Source: Lutibacter profundi (lineage in GTDB: Bacteria; Bacteroidota; Bacteroidia; Flavobacteriales; Flavobacteriaceae). From it: 64,000 nucleotides of DNA. Position 1 is the first letter of the stretch. Each line of letters starts with the position of its first letter. The translations under genes and the position numbers were made by a program. The notes beneath the pieces were generated by a model. That model saw only the letters and a program-made list of their open reading frames with translations, searched no databases and was not told the DNA's origin. Where the stretch lies: contig NZ_CP013355.1 of the NCBI RefSeq assembly GCF_001543325.1, forward strand, positions 2,817,001 through 2,881,000. The letters run 5' to 3'. Positions 46,797-54,824 of this stretch are shown piece by piece.

Positions 46797-47774
46797 TTAT
46801 TTGGATTTTTCAACAGATTGAAATTCTGTATAATTCTCTAAGCCTTTTTCAAAATCAACTAATCTATCAACAGGAGGTAGGTAATAAACACTAGGTTCGG
46901 TGCCTAAGCCTTCCATAATTCTATATCCAGATTTATCTTTTAGTAGTTTACTAAATCTTAATGTTTCATCACCGTTTGTAACGGTATCTTCATATTTGTC
47001 TCCAAAATAGAAAACTCCGTTTGGACAAGCAGTAACACAATGGGGCAGTTTTCCTTCTTGTATTGCATGAGGACAAAAGTCACATTTGTCTACAGTTCCT
47101 TTTATACTTGGAACTCCAGCATGTTCTGGTGAAGATTTCTGGTGGTCATGCATTTTAAGATCTTTAGCTAAAGTGATTTCACCCTGATTGGGGTCACTCC
47201 AATTAAAGACTCTTGTTGAATATGGGCAGGCAGCCATACAGAAGCGACAGCCTATACAGCGTTTATTGTCAATTAAAACTAAACCATCTCTTCTTTTAAA
47301 AGTTGCATCTACGGGGCAAACAGTTACACATGCAGGGTGGTCACAATGTTGGCAGGTAGTTGGCATCCAGTAAGGGGCTGTATCTTTGGATTCTTGCATT
47401 TTATAAACTTTAAGCCAAGCATTATCACCTGTTATATAGTGATATTTATTACAGGCACTTTGACATTTTAAAGCATTTTTACATTTTGCCAAATCTACAA
47501 CCATAACAAATTTTCGATTTGGCATTCCTTCTCTTACATTGTACTCTTTGTGCTTTTTAGAATTATCCATTTCCATAACTTCTGAAGAATCTACTTGAAT
47601 TATAGTTCCTTCAGTGGTCATTAATTCTATTTTTCCAGTTGAATTACTAGTTGGTTTTGCACTTAATTTTGAGGCAAGTTTTGTTAAACCAATTCCACCA
47701 ATAGCTGTTAAAAGACTTAATTTTATTCCTTTATCAATAAATTTACGTCTTGAGTTAGTTTTGTTATTTTTCAT
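46797..47774 (-). CDS. Tat-exported 4Fe-4S protein (NrfC/DmsB type)
   Basis: 325 residues. Twin-arginine signal NSRRKFIDKG at the N-terminus. Cluster motifs: CQHCDHPACVTVCP, CIGCRFCMAACP and CDFC...CVTACP. The first cluster has an unusual spacing, CKNALKCQSAC, instead of CxxCxxC. It electrically connects NrfD with periplasmic acceptors. Flanked by the 89-residue Tat protein (2 bp upstream) and nrfD (2 bp downstream). Confidence 0.9.
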   Translation of the reverse strand: MKNNKTNSRRKFIDKGIKLSLLTAIGGIGLTKLASKLSAKPTSNSTGKIELMTTEGTIIQVDSSEVMEMDNSKKHKEYNVREGMPNRKFVMVVDLAKCKNALKCQSACNKYHYITGDNAWLKVYKMQESKDTAPYWMPTTCQHCDHPACVTVCPVDATFKRRDGLVLIDNKRCIGCRFCMAACPYSTRVFNWSDPNQGEITLAKDLKMHDHQKSSPEHAGVPSIKGTVDKCDFCPHAIQEGKLPHCVTACPNGVFYFGDKYEDTVTNGDETLRFSKLLKDKSGYRIMEGLGTEPSVYYLPPVDRLVDFEKGLENYTEFQSVEKSK

Positions 47775-47776
47775 AA

Positions 47777-48046
47777 TTAGAGTTTTCTGCCTAGCCAGTT
47801 TAGAAACGATTTATTTGAAATATTTTGCTTAATAATTTTAGCTTTTTTTAAAGAGCTAACCTTAATTTTTACAATTGTTCCATCAGGTTTTAATAAAGTT
47901 TGATATTTTTCATCATCTTCAGAAATAGTTATTTTATCAGATACTGATTTTCCAAACCCTAGAAAAGGTAGTAGTAAAGTACTTCCTAAAATAGGTAAAA
48001 TGCCTCTTCTTGAAATTTGTCTTTTTTTTCGTAACTCTTGTTTCAT
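47777..48046 (-). CDS. Small Tat-signal protein of the NrfCD operon
   Basis: 89 residues. Twin-arginine motif ISRRGILPILG followed by a hydrophobic stretch, then a charged region (YQTLLKPDGTIVKIKVSSL) and a Trp-containing C-terminus (NKSFLNWLGRKL). No cofactor motif. Its segment LKPDGTIVKI parallels TTEGTIIQVDSSEV in the next protein, suggesting a shared N-terminal module without the clusters. First gene of the operon. Function unknown; I know of no characterised homologue. Confidence 0.65.
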   Translation of the reverse strand: MKQELRKKRQISRRGILPILGSTLLLPFLGFGKSVSDKITISEDDEKYQTLLKPDGTIVKIKVSSLKKAKIIKQNISNKSFLNWLGRKL

Positions 48047-48131
48047 CTTGAAATGTTATTTAATGCTAAAACGAATAGCTAATTATTGTCCTAAAAGATA
48101 TTTATTTAGGTATTTAATTCACATTCATTTA

Positions 48132-48174
48132 CGAATTTAAGAACTATTAAATCTTAAATTTATGATTTAAATCA
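48132..48174 (-). promoter_or_regulatory. Promoter of the Tat / 4Fe-4S / NrfD operon
   Basis: Perfect dyad TGATTTAAATCA (48163-48174) and the -7 box TAAATTCG on the minus strand (48132-48139, one mismatch), centres 33 bp apart. The leader is about 80 nt, longer than in the sister operons. Confidence 0.75.
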
Positions 48175-48257
48175 TTATTTAAAAATATATAAATAATTGA
48201 TAATCAATAATATAAACCTTATTTAGAATTGTTTTAATTAATTTTTATAAAATTTTA

Positions 48258-48295
48258 AGCAACTTTTGTTACAAATAGAAGTAATTTTTGTTACA
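48258..48295. promoter_or_regulatory. Tandem GTAAC-N4-GTTAC-like dyads
   Basis: AGCAACTTTTGTTACA (48258-48273) and AGTAATTTTTGTTACA (48280-48295), each one mismatch from GTAAC-N4-GTTAC, with centres 22 bp apart (two helical turns). They lie ~100-120 bp upstream of the activator dyad of the NrfCD operon. Confidence 0.55.
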
Positions 48296-48491
48296 AACAA
48301 ATTTTAAGATTAGTGTATGTGCCAGAAATTTGTAAGAAAATATTATTTAACGTATTAAAAATACTAATGATTTTATGTGCATATAATAACATTATGGCAT
48401 GATAAAGTAATTTAAACAATAAGTAAGACAAAATATAAAGATTAATTAATATGTTGCCTTACTGTTGAGTTTCGTTTATCTATTTTATAGT

Positions 48492-49412
48492 TTAAAAATT
48501 GTAGTTCCTCGTAATATTAAATCCAATTAAAAATTGACCTCCACCTTTTCCAAAAGGAGAATCTGTTCCAAATCCGTCATTTTGGTTAAACATATAATTT
48601 TGTTGTGGTACAATACCATTGTAGTTTGTTGCAAAAATTTGAAATGCGTGAGCAGAAGTAGAAAATTCAACGCCAAAGCTAATACCAGGAGAAGGGTTAT
48701 CTAACATAAAACTAGTTAAAGGTTGGCTATAATCTATCATTATTGAAGTTTGGTCGCTTATTTTATAGCGCCCTCCAAATGCAATTGCCACCATATCATT
48801 TCTCATGGTATTTTTTACCACGTTATAATGCGAAACACTTGGAGCAATTTGTAAAGAAAGTTTTGGGTTAAACCTACGAGCTATAATTAATTGATTGAAA
48901 TTAGAATATCTATCTGATAAATACCTGAAATTCTCTTTTTTGCGTGCGTCTATTGTGAAATTACCATAGTAAGTAACACTTACGGGCATTTTGTTTGATC
49001 GTGTTTGTTGTAATAAGGCAACTTTCCAATTAAATTCTTGTAAACGATTAAATTTAGTAGTTCCAAAACCAATAGTAACTCTATCATGTACAGCATAGGA
49101 AAGTCCAATTCTAATATTTGATGGAGCACAAATACCTATTAAGTCATTTGCTCCGCCATTGTTCATTAATCCAAATCTGTGTTGTATCTACTGCAGGCGT
49201 ACCCGTTGTCGAATTTAATAAAGGTCTGGCTTCATTCCAAACCTCATCAATATCTCCATCAAATATTGGTACTGTTGAGAATTTTTTCACTAATAATTCA
49301 TCAGTAATAGATTCAATTCCTTTTCAACTACAGGGGCTAGAGGTGCATTACCATGTGTATAATTTACTAATGTAATTAGGGCTATTACAGCTAGTGCTAA
49401 ACTAAATTTTTG
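48492..49412 (-). pseudogene. Collapsed gene: secreted EB-dh-like N-terminus fused out of frame to a DUF5777 barrel
   Basis: The C-terminal frame (48492 to ~49180) encodes a DUF5777-type beta-barrel from HRFGLMNNGGANDL and APSNIRIGLSY to the end RNYNF. Upstream, a second frame reads VPIFDGDIDEVWNEARPLL, reminiscent of ethylbenzene-dehydrogenase-like haem-binding domains. A third reads a signal-peptide-like stretch (LKQKFSLALAVIALITLV) with no ATG. Shifts fall near 49165 and 49317. The normal N-terminal part of DUF5777 is missing, so an internal deletion is likely. The promoter dyad at 49448 is kept. Confidence 0.65.
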
Positions 49413-49416
49413 TTTT

Positions 49417-49459
49417 AAAATTTATAGTTATTATAAAAAGAATTATATGATTTAAGTCA
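49417..49459 (-). promoter_or_regulatory. Activator dyad and -7 box of the collapsed barrel gene
   Basis: Dyad TGATTTAAGTCA (49448-49459) and TAAATTTT on the minus strand (49417-49424, one mismatch), centres 33 bp apart. The predicted start (~49413) falls within the signal-peptide remnant, consistent with loss of the original leader and start codon. Confidence 0.6.
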
Positions 49460-49694
49460 TTTAAAAAAATAGTATACTTATTTTCAAGGGGTTATGTGAT
49501 TTTAAAATCCCTTTATTTTTATTACTGTTTTAATTCTTAAGCTAGGTTAGAGAATCAAAACATTTTACATTATTCTATATGAAATATCTTAAAAAATAAA
49601 AACTGTTAAAATTTTTAGATGTTATTATATGTATAATTACGAATATGATAATTTAAGGAGAAAATATATTTTTTAGATTAAAGAGTTTTTATTA

Positions 49695-49722
49695 TTTGTA
49701 AACTAGATTTTTTGTAAATTTG
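49695..49722 (+). promoter_or_regulatory. Promoter of the E2 gene
   Basis: TTTG at 49695-49698 and a perfect -7 box TAAATTTG at 49715-49722, 16 bp apart; the ATG follows 19 bp later. No activator dyad at the -41 position, unlike the cytochrome operons. Confidence 0.55.
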
Positions 49723-49741
49723 CACTTCTAAAAAAATAATA

Positions 49742-51064
49742 ATGGCAAGATTTGAAGTGAAACTTCCAAAAATGGGTGAAAGTGTTGCAGAAGCAACCAT
49801 AATTTCTTGGTTAAAAAATGTAGGTGATACCGTTGAGTTGGATGAGGCAATTGTTGAAATAGCAACTGATAAAGTAGACTCTGAAGTTCCAAGTGAGGTA
49901 GAAGGAACAATTACAGAACTATTATTTGATGAGAATGATGTTGTAAATGTTGGAGAAACTATTGCTATTATTGAAACTTTAGGAGAACCTAATAAAAGCG
50001 ATGATGATTTAATTTCATTAGAAGATGTAAAGGAAGAGGTGTCAGCTATTGAGGAGCAAGTTGAAAAAACTACTGAACCAACAGCAATTGAAAAAAATTC
50101 AACTTCAGGTAAATTTTATTCGCCGTTAGTTCGAAATATAGCTGAGACAGAAGGTGTTTCTATGGAAGAATTAGAAACAATTATTGGAACGGGAAAAGAT
50201 AGCAGAGTTACTAAAAATGATATTTTAGCCTATGTTAAAAGTGGAAGAAGCAGTACTGAAAATCACACTAAAAATATTGAAGCAATACAAACCAATCAAT
50301 CTAAAATAAAAAAAGAAGTATCTTCAAATACTGCAATGCCAGTTTCTGTTAATGGTGAAGACGAAATTGTTGAGATGTCTCGTATGGGGAAATTAATAGC
50401 TCATCACATGGTAGCATCTGTACAAACGTCAGCACATGTACAATCGTTTATTGAAGTTGATGTTACTAATATTGTGAAGTGGAGAAATAAAATTAAAGAT
50501 CAGTTCTTTGCTCGAGAAGGAGAAAAAATTACCTACACACCAATTTTTATGCAAGCCGTTGCAAAAGCAATTAAAGATTTTCCTATGATTAATATTGCAG
50601 TTGATGGCGATAAAATAATAAAGAGAGGTAATATTAATTTAGGTATGGCAGCGGCGTTGGCAGATGGTAATTTAATTGTTCCTGTTATAAAAAATGCAGA
50701 TCAATTAAATTTAATTGGCATGACAAAAGCAGTAAATGATTTGGCAAATAAAGCTAGAAAAGGGCAATTAAAGCCTAATGATATTCAAGGAGGAACATAC
50801 ACAGTTACAAATGTTGGAAGTTTTGGTAGCGTTTTTGGCACACCAATAATTAATCAACCTCAAGTTGCTATTTTAGCATTGGGAGCTGTTAGAAAAGTTC
50901 CAGCAGTAATTGAAACTTCAGAAGGTGATTTTATAGGAATTCGACACAAAATGTTCATATCACATTCTTATGACCATAGAGTTGTAAACGGAGCTTTAGG
51001 GGGCATGTTTATAAAATCAATAAAAGAAAATTTAGAAGCTTGGGATATAAATACTGAGTTTTAA
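49742..51064 (+). CDS. Dihydrolipoamide acyltransferase (E2) of a 2-oxoacid dehydrogenase
   Basis: 440 residues. Lipoyl domain 1-~80 with the lipoyl lysine in EIATDKVDSEVPSE near residue 43; E3/E1-binding domain (PLVRNIAETEGVSMEELE ... SRVTKNDILAYV) at ~120-160; acyltransferase domain ~205-440 ending with the catalytic HSYDHRVVNGALGG. The sequence is of the branched-chain/2-oxoglutarate-like E2 type common in Bacteroidota; the exact complex cannot be told. No E1 or E3 gene adjoins it. Confidence 0.92.
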   Translation: MARFEVKLPKMGESVAEATIISWLKNVGDTVELDEAIVEIATDKVDSEVPSEVEGTITELLFDENDVVNVGETIAIIETLGEPNKSDDDLISLEDVKEEVSAIEEQVEKTTEPTAIEKNSTSGKFYSPLVRNIAETEGVSMEELETIIGTGKDSRVTKNDILAYVKSGRSSTENHTKNIEAIQTNQSKIKKEVSSNTAMPVSVNGEDEIVEMSRMGKLIAHHMVASVQTSAHVQSFIEVDVTNIVKWRNKIKDQFFAREGEKITYTPIFMQAVAKAIKDFPMINIAVDGDKIIKRGNINLGMAAALADGNLIVPVIKNADQLNLIGMTKAVNDLANKARKGQLKPNDIQGGTYTVTNVGSFGSVFGTPIINQPQVAILALGAVRKVPAVIETSEGDFIGIRHKMFISHSYDHRVVNGALGGMFIKSIKENLEAWDINTEF

Positions 51065-51121
51065 AAAGAAACTACAAATAATTAGAAATACTATTTTATT
51101 TTTTAATAAGTTACAACTATA

Positions 51122-51793
51122 ATGAAAGACCTTAAAATTCAAATTAATGTAAGTTCTGATACTTTTATTAGAGATCCTAACAGCTCAGAACTTGGTCGAA
51201 GAATAATTTTTAATGGTATTAATTTAATAGATGAATTAGGTTTTGAAAGTTTTACATTTAAAAAATTAGGTGAAAAAATAGGCTCTCCAGAAAGTTCTAT
51301 TTATAGGTACTTTGAAAGTAAACATATGCTGTTGGTTTATTTAACAAATTGGTATTGGAGTTGGATTGAATATAAATTAGTTTTTTCAACTATTAACTTA
51401 AGTTCATCAAAGGAAAAACTTGAGAAAGCAATAAAAATTTTAACAGAAACTATTAAAACAGATGATTTGTTTTCTTACGTTAATGAAACTACGTTAGATA
51501 GGATTATTATGAATGAGGGAGGTAAGGTATATCATATTAAAGACGTTGATAAAGAAAATAAAAAAGGTTATTTCAAAGTTTATATGCAGGTAGTACAAAG
51601 GGTTAGTGAAATTGTTTTAGAACTCAATCCTAAATATAAATTTTCTCATATGCTTATATCAACAATAATTGAAGGAGCATACCAACAAAGGTTTTTTGCA
51701 GAGCATATACCGGCACTTACAGATATTGATAAAAAAAATGAAAAGACTATTACAGAATTTTACACAAAATTAGTATTTAATGCAATTAAATAA
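51122..51793 (+). CDS. TetR-like regulator (paralogue 1)
   Basis: 223 residues. The N-terminal HTH at ~30-75 reads FTFKKLGEKIGSPESSIYR, then YFESKHMLLVYLTNWYWSW. The C-terminal ligand domain has no known match to me. It is strongly similar throughout to the regulator at 54156. It precedes the SulP gene at 51985 with its own gap, so it probably controls that transporter. Confidence 0.82.
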   Translation: MKDLKIQINVSSDTFIRDPNSSELGRRIIFNGINLIDELGFESFTFKKLGEKIGSPESSIYRYFESKHMLLVYLTNWYWSWIEYKLVFSTINLSSSKEKLEKAIKILTETIKTDDLFSYVNETTLDRIIMNEGGKVYHIKDVDKENKKGYFKVYMQVVQRVSEIVLELNPKYKFSHMLISTIIEGAYQQRFFAEHIPALTDIDKKNEKTITEFYTKLVFNAIK

Positions 51794-51899
51794 TACTTTT
51801 AAAGTGTACTATTTTATATATAACTTTAAGAAATTCAACACAAATATAAAGATTACACTTTCTAAAGTATAGGGAAAAATAACATTCCTAATATTTATG

Positions 51900-51907
51900 T
51901 AAATTTG
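51900..51907 (+). promoter_or_regulatory. -7 box TAAATTTG of the first SulP gene
   Basis: Perfect TAnnTTTG match 77 bp before the ATG at 51985. The ~75-nt leader between holds no clear hairpin. Confidence 0.5.
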
Positions 51908-51984
51908 TAGGCAAGAGTATTGAAAATTTTTAACAAACTTTTGTTTTAACGCTAGTTAGGATATTAAATAACAATTATTAAATT

Positions 51985-53838
51985 ATGAAGAATAAACTAT
52001 TTAATTTTAAACACTTAAAAGGTGATTTGTTTGGTGGTATTACTGCTGGTATTGTTGCTTTACCATTGGCATTAGCTTTTGGGGTAAGCTCAGGATTAGG
52101 TCCAAGTGCAGGTCTTTATGGAGCTATTTTTGTAGGTTTTTTTGCCGCTCTATTTGGAGGAACAAATACTCAAATTTCTGGACCAACAGCTCCAATGACC
52201 GCAGTAAGTATGGTTGTTATTGCTGGGATTGTGGCAGCCTTTGATGGAGATGTTTCAAAAGCCTTGCCCGCTATATTAACAGTATTTTTGTTGGCAGGTA
52301 TAATGCAAATAGGGTTAGGGTTTATTGGATTAGGAAAATATATCAAATATATACCATATCCTGTAGTTTCAGGGTTTATGACTGCAATAGGGGTTATTAT
52401 TTTGGTTACACAAATATTACCTTCGGTAGGATATTACCCTAAGGAAGATGTTGAATTTGTAAATGAATTCAAACCTTATGCAGAAGAGATTATTTTAGAA
52501 AATATTTTAAAGGATGAAGCAGGAGAAGGTATTTTGGTGTTAGAAGACTTTAAAGAAACAGTTAGCAGAGCAAAAAATATAACAGCATCTCAAATATTGA
52601 AAGAGTCGCAAACTCTTGCAGCCAAAGAGGCTTCAGGAGTATTAGGAACATTAAAAGTATTGCCGAAAGCTTTGAGTAATATTAATTGGTTAGAGTTAAT
52701 TTTAGCTTTAGGAACAATTATTATAATTTATGGATTTAAACGAATTACTACAGCTGTACCAAGTACATTAGTAGCTTTACTTGTTATGTCTGGAATTGCC
52801 ACAGGTTTTAAGCTGAATTATAGACCTATTGAAGAAATACCAAGTGGATTACCTTTACCAAATTTAGAAATTTTCACTAATTTTAATATTGGGAGTATTA
52901 GCCCTTATATTTTTACAGCCCTAACTTTGGCTCTATTAGGAGCAATAGATTCTTTATTAACTTCAGTGGTAGCTGATAATATGACTAAAACAAAACACAA
53001 GCCAAATAAGGAGTTGATAGGGCAGGGAATAGGAAATAGTATTGCCGCACTATTTGGTGGTATACCAGGAGCTGGAGCAACAATTAGAACGGTTGTTAAC
53101 ATTAATGCAGGAGGGAAAACTAGACTGTCAGGTATGGTGGCAGCTATTTTACTCTTAATTATTTTATTGGCCTTAGGACCTATAGCATCTCAAATTCCTG
53201 CAGCTGTGTTAGCAGGGATATTAATTACCGTAGGTATTGGAGTAATGGATTATAAAGGCTTAAAAGCTATACCATATATGCCAAAACCAGAGGTGGTTAT
53301 AATGTTGGTTGTTTTAGTGTTATCATCTGTTTGGAACTTGGTATACGCCGTTGGAATAGGTTTGATAATTGCATCTTTAATGTTTATGAAAAAAATAGGG
53401 GATTTAACAGCTGATAGATCAAGCATTGAATCTTTTGATAGATCAAAAGCATGGCCAGATGAAGTTAATTTATCAAAAAATTTAAAAAATGAAGTTTTTA
53501 TAAAGCATATAAGAGGACCTTTATTCTTTGGGTCTACAAGTTATTTTCAGCAATTAGTGAAACAAATTCCTAATACTGCCTCAATAATAATTATAAGAAT
53601 GGGGAGAATGCAATATATAGATCAATCAGGATTATATGCTATGGAAGACGTTTTGGTTGATTTAACAAAACAAGGCAAAAAAATATTGTTAGTAAATATT
53701 ATTGAGCAACCACGTTACATGCTTGAACGTATTGATATAATACCAGATTTAGTACCCGAAGATCAAATTTTTGATAGTTTTGATGAAAGTTTGGTTTGGG
53801 TTAAAGAAAATGCTGTCAGTATTAATAGAGCTCAATAG
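51985..53838 (+). CDS. SulP-family anion transporter with STAS domain (long form)
   Basis: 617 residues. FKHLKGDLFGGITAGIVALP and the SulP signature (GLYGAIFVGFFAALFGGTN, ISGPTAPMT) open a ~10-14-helix transport domain. An extra ~80-residue hydrophilic segment (about residues 152-230) interrupts it. Residues ~505-617 are a STAS domain (GPLFFGST, YIDQSGLYAMED). SulP proteins carry sulfate, bicarbonate or other anions; a BicA-like Na+/HCO3- role is suggested by the nearby carbonic anhydrase and NhaB. Confidence 0.9.
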   Translation: MKNKLFNFKHLKGDLFGGITAGIVALPLALAFGVSSGLGPSAGLYGAIFVGFFAALFGGTNTQISGPTAPMTAVSMVVIAGIVAAFDGDVSKALPAILTVFLLAGIMQIGLGFIGLGKYIKYIPYPVVSGFMTAIGVIILVTQILPSVGYYPKEDVEFVNEFKPYAEEIILENILKDEAGEGILVLEDFKETVSRAKNITASQILKESQTLAAKEASGVLGTLKVLPKALSNINWLELILALGTIIIIYGFKRITTAVPSTLVALLVMSGIATGFKLNYRPIEEIPSGLPLPNLEIFTNFNIGSISPYIFTALTLALLGAIDSLLTSVVADNMTKTKHKPNKELIGQGIGNSIAALFGGIPGAGATIRTVVNINAGGKTRLSGMVAAILLLIILLALGPIASQIPAAVLAGILITVGIGVMDYKGLKAIPYMPKPEVVIMLVVLVLSSVWNLVYAVGIGLIIASLMFMKKIGDLTADRSSIESFDRSKAWPDEVNLSKNLKNEVFIKHIRGPLFFGSTSYFQQLVKQIPNTASIIIIRMGRMQYIDQSGLYAMEDVLVDLTKQGKKILLVNIIEQPRYMLERIDIIPDLVPEDQIFDSFDESLVWVKENAVSINRAQ

Positions 53839-53875
53839 CACCACTTAATTAGTTTAAATATTAGTTGTATAATAA

Positions 53876-53897
53876 AAGCTTATATTTTTTTAAGCTT
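53876..53897 (+). terminator. Weak hairpin after the first SulP gene
   Basis: AAGCTTA (53876-53882) and TAAGCTT (53891-53897) with a T-rich loop, 35 bp beyond the stop. The rest of the 317-bp gap to 54155 holds only the tetR2 promoter; a 60-codon frame at 53939 is not credible. Confidence 0.35.
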
Positions 53898-54113
53898 GTT
53901 ATTCAATCTGTATATGCAACTCTAATTCTATAATTATAATGGTACAGCCACTAATTATACTGATGCCATTTAAAATTTACGTTAAAATTAGGTATGTACA
54001 AAAAACATTAAAATCATTTGGTGTTTTGTCTTGCGTTTTAAATTTAATTTTTAAACTACAAAGTGTTAATAGTTGCATATTATGTGTTTTACAAAAAAAA
54101 TACATAATAAAAC

Positions 54114-54145
54114 TTGCATAATTGATAGTAATACTATTATATTTG
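54114..54145 (+). promoter_or_regulatory. Promoter of the second TetR gene (TTG-N21-TATATTTG)
   Basis: TTG at 54114-54116 and TATATTTG at 54138-54145, 21 bp apart, match the consensus. The ATG at 54156 leaves only a few leader bases. Confidence 0.6.
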
Positions 54146-54155
54146 CAAGTGTAAT

Positions 54156-54824
54156 ATGAAAGATTTACAAATACATATAGAGGTTAACTCAGAATTATAT
54201 TTGAAAAAACCTGATTCATCTGAATTAGGACGTAGAATTATATCAGGAAGTATTGAGTTGATAAACGAACTTGGTTTTGAAGAATTTACATTTAAGAAAT
54301 TAGGTAATAAAATTGGATCTCCTGAAAGTTCTATTTATCGTTATTTTGAAAGTAAACATACATTATTAATTTACCTTACCTCTTGGTTTTGGAGTTGGAT
54401 TGAATATCGCTTGGTTTTCGCCACAATAAATGTCAATTCACCAATTGATAAGTTAAAAAGAGCCATTAAAATATTAACTCAACCAGTAGTAGTTGATAAG
54501 TCGTTTTCATATATAAACGAAGTATTATTGCATAAAATTATAATAACGGAATCTGTAAAAGTATTTCATACCAAAGATGTAGATGATGAAAATAAAAAGG
54601 GTTATTTTAAATCGTACAAACAAGTTGTTCAGAGGGTTAGTGGCATGGTAATAGAGATAAATCCAAATTTTAAATTTCCTCATATGCTAGTTTCTACTGT
54701 TATTGAGGGGGCAAATCATCAAAGGTATTTTGCACAACATTTACCATCGTTAACTAACGTAGAAAAAGGAAAAGAAAACATAGTAGAATTTTATATAGAC
54801 TTAATTTTTAAAGTTATTAAGTAA
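54156..54824 (+). CDS. TetR-like regulator (paralogue 2)
   Basis: 222 residues, collinear with paralogue 1. The HTH region FTFKKLGNKIGSPESSIYR is nearly identical, the C-terminal half is more diverged, and KGYFKSYKQVVQRVSG is conserved. It heads the second SulP/carbonic anhydrase/NhaB unit. The closely similar HTH helices suggest both regulators see related operators. Confidence 0.82.
   Translation: MKDLQIHIEVNSELYLKKPDSSELGRRIISGSIELINELGFEEFTFKKLGNKIGSPESSIYRYFESKHTLLIYLTSWFWSWIEYRLVFATINVNSPIDKLKRAIKILTQPVVVDKSFSYINEVLLHKIIITESVKVFHTKDVDDENKKGYFKSYKQVVQRVSGMVIEINPNFKFPHMLVSTVIEGANHQRYFAQHLPSLTNVEKGKENIVEFYIDLIFKVIK

Larger units (their letters stand above)
48047..48491. other. 445-bp intergenic region
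   Basis: No gene was recognised. The part nearest 48046 carries the Tat/NrfCD promoter and its dyads. The rest, toward the end of the collapsed barrel gene at 48492, is AT-rich without a convincing terminator. Confidence 0.6.

Noticed and set aside
44198-48046. Alternative complex III or polysulfide/DMSO reductase
   Set aside because: NrfC- and NrfD-like subunits are present but no molybdopterin-type subunit, no ActA-type pentahaem, no second NrfD and no ActD/E/F set.
53939-54121. 60-codon open frame between the first SulP gene and tetR2
   Set aside because: Low-complexity, no plausible start region, overlaps the tetR2 promoter, and no recognisable protein features.
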